A stretch of DNA of 64,000 bases from Phascolomyces articulosus (taxonomy: Eukaryota; Mucoromycota; Mucoromycetes; Mucorales; Lichtheimiaceae), in the NCBI GenBank assembly GCA_025677815.1, contig JAIXMP010000016.1:1-64000 (forward strand), written 5' to 3'. Position numbers and translations under genes: made by a program. The notes beneath the pieces are model-generated. The model was given only the letters and a program-made list of their open reading frames with translations, ran no database searches and was not told the DNA's origin. Shown here piece after piece: positions 1 through 12,304 of this stretch. Position 1 is the stretch's first letter. The number at the start of each line of letters is the position of its first letter.

Positions 1-383
1 ATCATAGATCAGCAGTTATTTTATTTACTTTAAAATGAGATTTTTAGGATTGTTTGGTGGTCATGACAAGTACATGGTTAATATTAGGTATATAAATATT
101 ATATGTAATTTAAAAGCTAGCCCAATGATGTTTTATATATGTACTAAGCACGACCTGTATATTAAATCCAATACATATAAAGAAGGAGCAGAGAAACATT
201 ATACAACCACATTGTTCTATATGTAACCAAAAGATGAAACATGTACGTCAAGCTGATCTCGTGACAGTTTTTATTTATTTCGTAATTTGTATTTGTATAA
301 ATAGGTTGTATTTTCTTTCTTTTCTTTTCCTTCTTTATTTTTTTTTTTTTTTTTACGTATATCTATTTATTAATAGCACCATT
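1..383. other. AT-rich leader/intergenic, no gene seen
   Basis: No conserved coding segment is visible. The frame of the downstream zinc-finger gene stays open back to 234, but that extension is a T-rich hydrophobic run typical of a fungal 5' leader, so I treat it as non-coding. Confidence 0.6.
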
Positions 384-953
384 ATGAATGTTACCCAACT
401 ACTTTATAATAATAGAATATCGTCAAACAAAACAACACCTAGAGCTACAAATACAATAGCCACAGATCAACATCAACATCTACTTCATCATCATCAGCGT
501 TGTTATATATGTAGTTGGGATGAATGTAAAAAATCATTTGTACGTCGGTCCGACCTACAACGCCACGAACGAATACATACAGGAGAGCGCCCGTATCATT
601 GTGATTGGCCCGGGTGCGATAAACAATTCATTCAGCGTTCTGCTAAAAACGTTCATAAACGGACTCATACCGGCGAACGCCCACATGTTTGTGAAATAGA
701 AACCTGTAAAAGATCGTTTAGTGATGTACGTATCTATTTCATCATTAGCATTGCATATATATATATTTATTACTAACGCTTTACACAAATTAATATATAT
801 ATTTTAAACAATAAAAAAGTCATCATCATTAGCGAGACATCGTCGAGTTCATAGCGGATTTAGACCTTATCATTGTAAAGTTTGTCAAAAGACATTTACA
901 AGAAAAACTACATTATCACGGCATGAAAAATACCACAATGTGAATAGCAGGTA

Positions 954-999
<46 letters not shown>

Positions 1000-1359
1000 G
1001 CTATTTATTATTCTTTCATTGATTGACAGCAATGCTTAATTTTTTTTAGTAGTAATACAGATCAAAGCATTATCAACAACACTCCTTCATCGGTCGTTCT
1101 TACTTCTTCTTCATCAACAGTTACAACATCTATCAACAATATACAAGAGGAAAACAAGAATACAACCTTTGCATCTACTACTATACCTTCCCCACCATCT
1201 TCAAATTACTCTACTGCTACTACTGCACTATCTGATTACAATCATCGTCATCACAATATATACAACTATCATTACCATCTCATACCCTCCGCAACCCAAG
1301 TAGGAACTCCACGGAAATCCGCCTTTACAGTAGTGTATGCCGGTCGTTTCAGCTCGTGA
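384..1359 (+). CDS. C2H2 zinc-finger protein, four fingers, 260 aa
   Basis: Three exons fit in phase: 384-725, 820-950 and 1050-1359. Introns begin GTACGT and GTAAAT and end AAG and TAG. The product has four consecutive C2H2 fingers from about residue 35 to 145, joined by TGERP-type linkers. The first three have the CX4C spacing seen in GLI/Zic/TFIIIA-type fingers (CSWDEC, CDWPGC, CEIETC); the fourth is CX2C. The third finger is split by intron 1 (RSFSD | SSSLARH), which confirms the splice. The C-terminal third is Ser/Thr/Asn-rich and low complexity. It is probably a nuclear sequence-specific DNA-binding protein; the target is unknown. The ATG at 384 is preferred over 234 because the intervening frame is a T-tract leader. 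Intron 2 contains a long (AAT)n microsatellite. Confidence 0.82.
954..1000 (+). repeat. (AAT)n microsatellite within an intron
   Basis: A nearly uninterrupted trinucleotide run of about 15 units begins a few bases after the 5' splice site of intron 2 of the zinc-finger gene. Likely length-polymorphic. Confidence 0.9.
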
Positions 1360-2573
1360 TTTTAGATATATTAGCAAATTAATCCATATATGACAGTTGT
1401 ATATAATAGTTATTTTTACACCCCATCAAATAAATTTACCAATAAATATAATATAAGTACACACTCAATCATCAAAATACTTGATTAACAAGAGAGATTA
1501 AATTCCTTCATTTAATTATGATCCTTGTTTTCTGGGTTCTTACGTTGTATAAGATTAGGATTACTTCCGCATGCTTTACTATATTATGAACCAAATTAAT
1601 TCATGTGGCGTTGGTAAAGTTCGTTGAAAGCCGAGAACGTTACGTCCCATCATTATTAAAATATATGTATTACCCTGTTGACGTTATGCTGTATCTCTTC
1701 TCTCACTTTAGGCCTATGTATATATATTACTGGAAAAAAGAAGTGTTGCTTAAAAAAAACCAATGAGATAAGGCCAAATGGATATCATCAATAATACAAT
1801 ATTATAAATTAAAAAGAGAGTTAAGAGCAGAATAAAACTGGTTCTTTTCTTGTGCTGGTCCTATTGTTTTGATGATGTTTTTGGAATATTTACCCTGAAT
1901 TTGACTAAGTAAAACCATTGTTTTCGGTGGTTTAGTATTAGCTTTTTGTTTTTTTTTACTATTCCATTAACTATTACATCCCGCCATTGTCCTTTAATCG
2001 TATTCGAGATAATTCTTTACCACGCGATATAATATATAGACAGTACGTAATTGTCACCTTAGGAGAAAAATATTCAATATTTACTATGGTATAAAAAAAA
2101 GTCTACCAAATATTCAACACACGCAAAAGATATTGAAGTATAAAAAAAATAATTAGAAATTATGAAAATACTATTAATAATTATGAAAGCATTAGTTACT
2201 TAACATAATTTTTTTTATTCAAGAAAGATTTAGAAAGTATTGAAAATCATGCAAAAGTACAAAATTGCATAACATAGTTTTTTTTCCCTAAGGTGTGTGT
2301 AAATAATTGAACATGCATTTTTCCTCACCATTAATTATTATGTAGCCAGAACACAAATACTAGCTGGTTAATAGTAACAGGTAATCTATTACAGTTATAC
2401 ATAGAAGAATATTGGTTGAATATACATTTCTATTCTGGATGAAAAGCCTCTGCCAATATTTGAGTTTGTTTCAGGTCAAGAGAGGGCGCTAAAATTGGTT
2501 CATATAAAAAAATTTCTTATATCCACCATCTCTTGTATAACTCCATTTCAATTTTTTTTTTTTTAAAAAAAAA
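1360..2573. other. Intergenic region, no gene seen
   Basis: AT-rich sequence between two plus-strand genes. I see no long open frame, RNA gene or duplicated element. It should contain the 3' UTR of the zinc-finger gene and the promoter of the SET/MYND gene. A T-tract followed by an A-tract lies directly before the ATG at 2574. Confidence 0.6.
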
Positions 2574-4025
2574 ATGTCAAATGATTCATTGTCATTAAAT
2601 TCATTACCTCATGTCAATGTACAAATAACGCCTAACAAAGGACGTGAGTTTATTGCAAGCGAAAATTTATGTGCAGGCACAACTTTATTTCACGTAAGAT
2701 ATTTTAAATATGGCGTATAATTCCATTCACATATCGTTTGTATCACTCAAACCAGTACTCTTTTTTTGTTTGTTATATAAAATAAAAGGTGTATCCTTAT
2801 GCCACAGGTAACTGTACAATTATTTGAAACAATGAAAAATTAATTTAACCATTAAAATTATGATAGCTATCGTTGATAGTTTTAAAAAAAGAATTTGTGC
2901 AAGATGTTTATGCGTACACCCAACAAGATTTTTCTCTCTTCACTGCCATGGATGTGATCAAGTTTATTATTGTAGCCAACAATGTTATGAACAAGACAAT
3001 CATTATAAGAACATATTAACAAATACATCTACTATTACAACCACTACAAGTAACAATAGTACAACGCCATTATGGATATGCTCGGCTTTGCGTAAATTGG
3101 CCACTTTAAAAAAAGTGGATAAGCATGAAAAAAGTGTTGCAAAGCTTGTTTTACTAATCTATTGGCAGCGCGAAAAAAGTATGCAACAAGACCAAAAAGA
3201 ACTATCTGAAACAAAGGATCAACACAGTAATAACGATGAAGAGAGCAACGATATTGTAGTATTATCCTCCACATACGAACAAGTGATGGCACTTGAATCT
3301 CATTATAAAGATTGGTCAACAGATGTCAAACAAGATTGGCATCGTATTCAACAGTTTTTGGAGAAACAGTTAGAAGGTATATACTCCCACAAAGATGAAG
3401 TTATCCATCTGATCTCAAAGATCGAATCCAACAGCTTTGGTGTTTTTCTTGATAATAATAAAAATAAAGGTGAGCCTGTTGCAAGAGGTAATGTATAATT
3501 TAATGATAATGCTCATTGTTTTACACAGTTTTAATAATCTGAGTTTTTTCAATAAATAAATAAATAAAAGTACTAATATATATACTGACTATATCTACTC
3601 TATTCCTTACCACTCTTTCATACCCCCCCTAAAAAAAACAATGTATCAATATAATATACATAGCACTATTTCCTATTGCATCTCTATTTAATCATGATTG
3701 TAATAACAATTGTGAAGCAGAACAAATGATTGATCATCAAGATATCTTGCAACAATTTGAACGAAAGGAAGAAAAAGTGTCTAATCCGAACAATTCGGAA
3801 GAAGAGATCCGTTATTACTATCCGGACTTGTTTTCCAAGACCCGTGGGAGTTTCCGACCTATGTTGGTCCGAACTATCAGATCTGTCAAAGCAAATGACT
3901 CACTTACAATATCTTATATTGACTCATCTTTACCTGTATCGGCTCGACGTCAAATATTAAAGCAAGATTATTATTTTGTTTGTCAATGTGATCGTTGCAT
4001 CAATGAATTATCTTTGAAAAAATAA
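2574..4025 (+). CDS. SMYD-type SET domain protein with MYND finger, 373 aa
   Basis: Four exons fit in phase: 2574-2693, 2789-2807 (19 nt), 2867-3487 and 3664-4025. The N-terminus (ITPNKGREFIASENLCAGT, then LFHVYPYAT) is the first half of a SMYD SET domain. It is interrupted by a MYND zinc finger starting at about residue 55 (CARCL, then HGCDQVYYCSQQCYEQD). The second SET half carries ASLFNHDC (the NHxC substrate/cofactor motif) and ISYID, and ends in a post-SET Cys pair region (CQCDRCINE). Family knowledge: SMYD proteins are S-adenosylmethionine-dependent lysine methyltransferases acting on histones or cytosolic proteins; the substrate here is unknown. The last 5' splice site is ambiguous: GTGAGC at 3470 and GTAATG at 3488 are in the same phase and differ by six codons. 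The ATG at 2574 follows an A-tract and is the only in-frame start joining the SET motif. Confidence 0.85.
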
Positions 4026-4223
4026 ATTATTATCAAGCTATATACTCCATCGTTTTTGAATCATTTTGTTTAAAAAATATATATGTTTTGTATTTTAGTT
4101 TTTACAATTTGCATAGAAGCATTTTTTATATGAATACATATAAATATCATGAGTGTTTGTGTAGGTGTGCGATTAAGGGTAAAAAAGAAAAGTAAAGTAG
4201 AACGAAAGAAAAGGGGAAAAAAC

Positions 4224-7200
4224 CTATTTAACAATGGGAGAGGAAGGAGGGGGGGAATTATTACTGTTAGTAGGAGCTGACACATCATTAATATTCTCTG
4301 GTGGATTATTGGATGGTGTTGCAGGAGCAGGAGTAGTTACTGGAGTTGTACTACCGCTTGCCCCTCCATTAGCGGCAGCAGCGGCAGCATTCATATTATT
4401 CACAACATGGAACATTGGACAATTCTTATTTGTCTTCATATGGCCAAGCTGTCCACAATTACCACAACGACGCATAGCACCTTCACGTTTACCTCGAATC
4501 AATCCAAGTACAGGGTTTTCTGCTAATGCTGCTTGTTTTGCCAATTGCCGTTGTCGTCGTCGTTCAGCGTTTCGTTTCAATTTAGCAAGTTGATCTTGAA
4601 TACGTTTCTTCATTCTGGCATTCTTTTCAGCATCATCCGTTGGCTCAAGTGCTTCCGTACTATTCATAACATCATGAATTTTTTTTAGTTTCATATATAT
4701 TTAAATTTCAAAATTGACCAAGGACAAGTAAAAAAATAAATGTACAGTAGGGTAAAAAAAAACCATATGGTTTCTTTATATGTACATACCTTGTTGCTTC
4801 TTCTTCAATCATCTGTCGTTGACGCAAGTATGACTTGATGACAACAGGGTCACGAATGACTTCTTGAACCCAGGAGCTTGTACCATCCTTTTGTCGCATT
4901 AATCTTCGAATGATCAAATGTTTGTTGGGATTATTAACCTGATAGCTCGTGCGTGAACTCAAACTACCTGTCACTGAAACCTCATCATCATCCACTGTTT
5001 CGGATTGTGCTCGGTCATATCGACTTCTACCACCATAAGAAGTTGCAGGAGAAGCGGCAGCCATGGGACTATCAGCATGATACATCTCGCGTGATAAATC
5101 GTCGCCTTCATTTTCTCCTTCACCATCATGTTCTGATAATTCGGGTTCGGATGTGTTTGCAAGTGAATCCAATTGTGCTTTCCAAATACGGGCAATTTCT
5201 TCTTTATAGATTTGTTGTTGCTCAGCAACATTGTATCGATGGGCACTCTTAGGTCTTTGTTCAATTTGTGCTGTTAGAATAAATTAGAGTTAGCAAAAAA
5301 AAAAAAAAAGATTCTTTTGATTTACATATATGCTTTTCGAAAAAAAAAAATTACCAAGTTTTTCTTCTGCAGATTCACCAGCGCGCAAGAAAATATCCTT
5401 CATTGAAACACGAATGAAACTAAAACCTTCACCTCTTCCAGTAGGATCACCAGCACCATACAATTTTAACATGGCTTTGCCTTGTGTTGCATTGATAAAG
5501 TTACGTGTAGCAAACCAAGGAGCCAATTGCTGTTCCACTTCAAGTTTGGAATCACCTTCCCCAGTTTCTTCATCATCATTGACATCACCATAACCCAAAT
5601 CTTGCAAATGGCGTTCACCCACAAGCATACTTTCATACAAGCATACCATTTCAGGTGTTACCATTTTGCGGAGATCATCTTCTGTAGGGGGTTCACCACT
5701 TCCTCGCGTTTTCCAATAACCACCTCCACCATCTTTACTTCGTCGATGGAACTCCAAAAATTCCTTTAATCGTTGTCGAATTTGGATATCGGTATATTCC
5801 GGGAACTTTTGTGCCAATTTGCTCATCTTAAGTCGATACAACGGATTCTTTTTAATAAGACGATAGGCAACCACTTGCAATCGATTCTTGATCGTCGTTG
5901 TGACCTTACGTGAATGTGGGCCAGGTACTTCTTGCACAGGGTATGTTTGACCAACAGTAAAGATGGCCGGGATTTCTCGGATATAATATTTGGTATTGCC
6001 TTTGTAGGTACTCTTGACAAAAAGAAAATCAGTACTCTTAACTTCGTGACGGAATAAGGGGGCACGAATAAGATTGTTGTATAATACGGGTATAGTTTGA
6101 CCTTGCTCAACGTTGCCAAAGTTCATGAAAGGGGAAGTGTCGCCAATATCAAGCACAAACGGTTCACCAATATCACTCTGTCATTATAATAATTATAATT
6201 CAAATTAGGTTAAAAGATGGTAATTGTTTAAACTTTTTGTTAAAAAAAAGAGGATATCACTTACTGTAGGAACATTTTCATCTTTGGGTTCTGTTTTTCG
6301 ATAATAATTGATAATCAATGTACCCATACCAATATTTGATATGATGGGGGGATGCTCTTCCTAATATATTTATACATATCAATTGTTATAAAAAGTATTC
6401 TTGGTTTGAATTTAGAAACGTATCATTAAGGAGATGTTAAGAAATTACCGAAAACTCTAATAATACAAATGGTGCACTATCTTTAAGAGATAAATCCTTG
6501 GTACTTCGCATCGCATCCACATAACCTTTCTTTTTATCTTTTTTCTTTTTCTTGCTAACTTTAACACGTGAAAATTGAATATCATTATTGGTAGGTAATT
6601 GGACCAAAGGTCGATGGAACGATCGAAGTTCGGCTTTTGAGAGACGTGTTTTATACTAAAAATATTTAAATAATTAGACATGACGATCAATATCTTGTAT
6701 ATTCTCCTATTTCTTATGTATTCTATAGAAGACTCACCAATGAAGGATGTAATTTCAAAGCGGGTAATGCGTGTTGAACCACCAATTGACCAAATGTTTG
6801 TCGTACACGAACAAGTCGTCCAGTGTAATGAGAATCATAGAATTTATCGTTTGACAAATTGAACCGATTAAGAGGAAGTTTGTTATTAGATTCCTCAGTA
6901 CTGTAAATAATCGGAATCTAAGAAAAAGGCAAATAATGAATAAATAATAAGCTACACAATGGACAAATATTTACTGTGTATAGATCAACAAACAAACAGA
7001 AAAAAAAAGTTACCTTTGGTAACGGTTTCGGTAATGGTTTTCGACCTTTTTTGACTTGTTTTGCTTCAACCATTTGTGCTTTTGTAGCTTCCACTTCTTC
7101 ACAATCGAACAACATGTTTGGATCATTCAAATCAAGATCAATTTTAAGATAAGCAGGATTTGGTTTTTCCTTATCCCAAATCACAGCATCCAACCAATCA

Positions 7201-8718
7201 CCATCTTCAAGTTGACCATTCAAATGTTTGGATACAACAGACTAGTTTTATATATTGAAATAGAAAAAAAAATGAGTTAAAAATAATGCATTGTTCCATT
7301 CAATATGTAATCTGCTCTTTTTCTTTGTCTTTGTTCCTATTACCTCTTCCATTTCAGTCACGAATGTTTCAATATCTTGATTACTACTTTCAGCCACATC
7401 TTCATCGCTATCATTTTCCCATTGGATATGATCTTCCCACATTTCCAACATGATTGAGTGATATAATTTATTATTTTCCACATCAATACCAGGTGTCTCC
7501 GTGGTGTACGGCTAAATCCATTAAAAACCAATGATTTGTGTTAGTTTCTAAAAAAAAGGACCCCATACACTTTATTTTGTATAGTAATTTACCACATCAA
7601 CATCATCATCTGAGGTTCCTTCATTTTCGCTTTCACTTTCGCTTATTGGATAATCATCTGTGGGTGTAATATCAAGTTTTCGTCGTTTAGCGGGTGCTTT
7701 TCCCTGATCCCATCGGACACGTTCTACTTTTTTCGGTCGCGAAAAAATCATGCGTTCATCTCGTTCCACTTCATACTCATATCCATCTCCAAAAATCACT
7801 AACGGGAGTTATAACAACATGGAAAATAGATTTAGACGTATCAATTTCTTACTCAATGATTATCTAGGATACAAATCACAAGCATAACAAACAAACAAAA
7901 ATGATTATATGTAACATATTACCTCTTTTATTAGGTGAAAGTTTAGATCGTTGGTTTAGTTTTGTCATGAATAATTCGGAGAACTTTAATACCTTTCCTT
8001 GTTCAAATGCAGGAAATAATTCTTTAATATCAACTTGACGTGGTGGTGATTTTGGTAATACAGGTATTGTCCCCATCATCCGATTTTTTTGTAACTGTTG
8101 TTGTTGTTGTTGTTGTTGTTGAAACGCTGTGGATGTAGAAGAAGGAAATTGTGCCAAAGCACTGGATGATATCATTAAAGGTTGTTGGTCTTGGTCTTCC
8201 GTTTTAATATGAGGAATAGGTTCTTCTTCCTCTTCTTCTTCATCGTAATCTTCGGTCACTATGCGTAATCGTGATTTGGGTAATGGTTGTTGTTTTGTTT
8301 GTACAATGCCCATGCCACGTTTATAATATTTTTCATTAAAAATTTGATCGTCGGGTACCGTTTCATTAAAATCAGAATAATCGATGGCATCGGATGCATG
8401 TTCTTGTTGCTGTGGCTGTTTACTAGCTATGGGTGTTGAGGATTCATCCATTTCATCGTCTTCATCGTCTTCACGTCCACCTTCAAGACCAAATGTATCG
8501 GTATTGAAAATTTTTGACATGACACCAGAATCGACATGTTCCAAAGACTCTCTCAATTCCTAAAGAAAATAATAATAAAAGGGTTATTATATCATGCTTT
8601 ATCTTCTTTTTTATTGATATTTTAATAAAGTTAAGGTATTTATTTTTACCTCGTCTAAATCGGTGTCAAGTCGACCTTGTTCGTCAACATTACCAAAGAG
8701 GTAACCTGCTAAAGACAT
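4224..8718 (-). CDS. TAF1: TFIID subunit 1 (TAF1), 1176 aa, 11 exons
   Basis: Exons on the minus strand: 8718-8650, 8559-7923, 7798-7593, 7511-7344, 7241-7014, 6917-6738, 6655-6449, 6360-6265, 6177-5355, 5270-4790 and 4659-4224; the sum is 3531 nt with all phases consistent. TAF1 is the scaffold of TFIID that binds TBP, TAF7 and promoter DNA. The N-terminal segment contains AIDYSDFNE (about residue 85), typical of the TBP-binding region, plus acidic and poly-Gln stretches. The conserved central domain (DUF3591, about residues 430-870) includes FNLSNDKFYDSHYTGRLVR, the winged-helix region and RKMVTPEMVCLYESM. Near the C-terminus is a CX2CX4HX6C zinc knuckle (CGNCGQLGHMKTNKNCP, about residue 1097). 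There are no bromodomains, as in yeast TAF1 and unlike animal TAF1. The last intron (4789-4660) is assigned from its phase and an ACTAA-type branch site; its acceptor is GAATAG. Confidence 0.93.
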
Positions 8719-9060
8719 TTTTCGAAATAAACTCTTACTATGCTAAAATAATAATAATAAATGGGTGTGGGTTGGTTTGGGGGAAGGAAACGAGCTCTTT
8801 TTATATTTTTTTTGTAAAGCAAGCAAGTTAAAAAGCATCATGGATTAGCCAATCAAATTTATTTTGTGACGTATATTTCCAAATTTAGGAAATTCAAGAA
8901 ATTCATCATATCCTTAACAAACAAAAATGGTGTTATGTATAGATAAAAAAAATGTGAATAAGTTTCTATTACAGAATTACGTAAAAATGAAAATAAAATA
9001 TGGAAAAGAATCTGATGTAAGTGCTATATGAAAGGGTGGTAATATATGAATATGTTTATA

Positions 9061-9091
<31 letters not shown>

Positions 9092-9229
9092 GTGTGTGTG
9101 TGTGTGATTGTATAATAAAATGAATTTGGATCATTTGAAATAAAGTAATAAGAATAATAATTAATTAGAACAAGTGGGATTACTATAAATATAAATATAA
9201 ATAAAATGCAATAATGATAAACAATGATT
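8719..9229. other. Intergenic region with TA/TG microsatellite
   Basis: Lies between the TAF1 start and the stop of the downstream Rab GAP gene, so it should hold the TAF1 promoter and the GAP 3' UTR. A (TA)n run followed by (TG)n spans about 9057-9106. Nothing else recognised. Confidence 0.6.
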
Positions 9230-11028
9230 TTAAAAGAAATCATCTTCATCTACTGGAGGTTGTCTTTCTGCCATCCACTTTTGTAACATTTCATCCTCCC
9301 ATTCTTCTTTCGGTATTGGGTGACTAAGATATCGATCCGCCTGAATCCTGTCAGGTACACTATTCCATCCTAATGATTCCCAGTCTTTCCCCCATGTATT
9401 CACTGGCGATCTATATAAAATAAATAATCAAAGTTAGGATTAATATGTTTCCTTACTCTTTTATAATAATGAGTTAATAAGACTTACTCTTCATGTAACC
9501 ATAACCCACTTCTCTTTTGTAATTCTAAGGGTGGATATCGCCTTTCTAATTCGACTGCTTTTTCAACAATATTATCCATACTCATATCTTGTGGTATACG
9601 TTTCATCAATGAATGTAATAAATCTTGATCTGCTTGAAGAAATTCTCTACGTCGTAACAACGTTATCTAAATAGGTGATATGAATTAATATAATGAACTA
9701 GTAATATATACAGCTTTTTTTTTGATGAATTATTACTTTACCGAACTTGCAGCGTAAATTGGCATTAATGGTGAGCTTGAAATGAACAAATCGAATAATC
9801 GAGCCACTTTATCGAATCCTTCAAAATCATGACTAAACCATGTTAATACCCAACTTAATGCATAATATGGCATAATATGATATCTATATATAAAAATAAT
9901 TGCATTTTACATGAATCATCTGCTTTTTTCTGAAAAATCCACCGACTATTCGCTCCAGTTTATATATATATATATATATGTTTACCTATCAAGATGCTCA
10001 GTCAGTTCAGTATCTTCATATTGTACTAATGAACTCATCAATCTTAATTGTTTTGATATGGGATCAAATGAATCCAGCATTCCATCTCGAATAAAGAACA
10101 AAGCGACATTTTCTGCTGCAGGTATAGCATCCTTTTTTCCAAGGACTAATAGGAAACAGCTACATATATCATGGAAACCCTTGATTTAAACACTTTGTTA
10201 ATATACACCCTTAAAATACCATTCGTTCCTTATCTCTCTTACCTGATAATATTTTAATCGGGGGTTTCTCCATAATATTTCAACAATCAATCCATGTAAT
10301 TCCTTTTGTTTTTGGGCTTTGTGGTCTGCTGATATGTCTGGTCATAACACAAGTTGGATCAGATGAGTAATCTTATTCTGCATTTTTATTGTTATATTTT
10401 TTGATCCTTTCTTATACTTTGTATAAACATATATATGATGAGATAATATAAACTTACTTCGTGGATAGTAATAAAGTGATCGATCAATATCTTTCGAAAT
10501 TTGTAATGGATCCGCTAAATCTTTTTCTAACGTGGAAACAAAAATGGAATAAATAATCCATCAAAACAATAATTTAGTCTATATAAGTAGGTATTTATTT
10601 ACTTACCACTTCCTTTTTCATCCACATAACAACCATGGTGTGTATGTAATAAAATAGGCCTGTGTTTTTTTTAATGAAACAATTAATTCTATTTCAAGGA
10701 CCCGAAAAGTGTTCTCTTTTTTTTTTGCTATATTATATACATTTATATATGTTCATATATACCAAACTATTCTCCGTACACTGTCTAATAAAAAACCACC
10801 TGGTCTTTGTGATAGTTGTTGTAAAGCATTTAAATCTTTATTTTGTATTGCCGAAGCAATTCGTTCAAGCTGTCTCGATTGTTCCATGGTTTTGACTTTT
10901 TATTTTCAAAAAGTAGAAAGTAATAATAATTAAAACCATCGTCCATTAAACATAAGAAAGTGGATAATTTATTATTTACCAATGGATTGCTTGACACCCA
11001 TTAGACGAGCAAGAGCTAATTCATGCAT
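9230..11028 (-). CDS. TBC-domain Rab GTPase-activating protein, TBC1D20/Gyp8 type, 364 aa
   Basis: Nine exons fit in phase: 11028-10980, 10895-10763, 10659-10607, 10526-10458, 10337-10243, 10179-9986, 9883-9742, 9666-9488 and 9410-9230. The TBC domain is complete. It has PGGFLLDSVRRIVWP at the start, the arginine finger in ISKDIDRSLYYYP (IxxDxxR) and the glutamine finger in KYYQGFHDI (YxQ). Family knowledge: these two residues supply the catalytic Arg and Gln in trans. TBC1D20/Gyp8 act on Rab1/Ypt1-class GTPases in ER-Golgi traffic. The usual C-terminal membrane anchor of this subfamily is not present: the protein ends in a soluble acidic tail (PPVDEDDFF). The short first exon (MHELALARLMGVKQ) is inferred from phase and splice sites; an alternative start is the ATG at 10887. 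Confidence 0.88.
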
Positions 11029-12304
11029 ATAAATAAAGGTGGAGTAATGGATGGATGAAAGAAAAAAATGAAAGAAAGGAATAGAAAAAAAAGGGAGATA
11101 GGGAAACTTCGGAAAACAATTTAAAAATAGGAAAGATGAAAAAAAAAAAAAACCGATGAAGTTATCTATACCACTTGATGGGAATAAAGGACTACTATTA
11201 TAATAATAATAAATTATAAATTAACGGTAGAAGATTATTCCCTCCTGTTCCACTCTTCTTTCTCCACATTTTTTTTTATATTATTAATAAGGAAGTACAT
11301 TGGGAAAAGAAAAGAAGAAAAGTACTTTGGAATGGGTTTAGTGAATAAAATAATGAAGATAATATAAAATAATGATCATGCGGGTCTAATAGGGAGAGAA
11401 AAGAGAAAAGAATTAGTGAGTCAAAAATAAAGGACTTGGCTATACATAAAAGGATTACAAATCTTTACCATATACACTTGGTTAGACGGCGTATTTTAAC
11501 CATATAAATCATTTGAATACGATTAAGTGTCAGATGGTGGAAACTCCACGTAAGCGCCACCATGATTTTTTTTTATTTGACACAGAAATTTTAATGCCAA
11601 GGTTTCAAGAAATGATCATCATCATCACCCATACTTAAAGATGTGTACTTTTTTAGGGGAGAGAGGAGGTGTGTGGGAAGATGACAAGAAGAAAGGCCAA
11701 GGATCATTAGAAGATGCCACGTTTTTGCCGAGAAGTTACAAGTGTGGTACCATTATCATCATCATCATTCTCATCCATTCTCTCCTTGTTATCATCATCT
11801 GATCACCTGGAAATTATTTTCGTGTGTGTCAATCGCGACGCGTCAAAAAAAAAGAAAGAAATGCGGCGCCATCTGCGAGCGAAACGCGTGGAATCCAAGT
11901 GACTGCGGTTCGGTTGCCATGGCAACGGCGCAGGGCTTCCGATCCTTTTTGAGTTCCACACAGTTGACTCAACAATTGTACAACATGAAAATCCCTATTG
12001 TTTCCTCTTTATGAAAAAAAAAAAGATATAAAAAAAGGATCAATTCCTTTACTTTTTCCTTTTTTTTTTATTGATCTCTTCTTTATACTTTTACTTCTTC
12101 TACTTTCTCCTTCATATATAAAAACGTTCATATACAATTTGACTCGTATGTTTAACTCTATATTTATTTTATATATCATATAACTAGTGTATATATATAT
12201 ATATATATATGTTAAAAAAAAGAAACCCATTTTTCTAATGTAATTATATGTATTTAATAGAACATATCTACTTATTTCATTAAAAAAACACAATTTAGCA
12301 AATC
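11029..12304. other. Divergent intergenic region (promoters), no gene seen
   Basis: Separates two divergently oriented genes, the Rab GAP (minus) and a C2H2 factor (plus), and should contain both promoters. A segment around 11,820-11,960 is clearly more GC-rich than its surroundings. A (TA)n run occurs at about 12,191-12,210 close to the plus-strand start. No conserved frame was found. Confidence 0.6.

Noticed and set aside
234..383. N-terminal extension of the zinc-finger ORF
   Set aside because: Translation of a T-rich leader gives an artificial hydrophobic run; the ATG at 384 has a normal start and protein composition.
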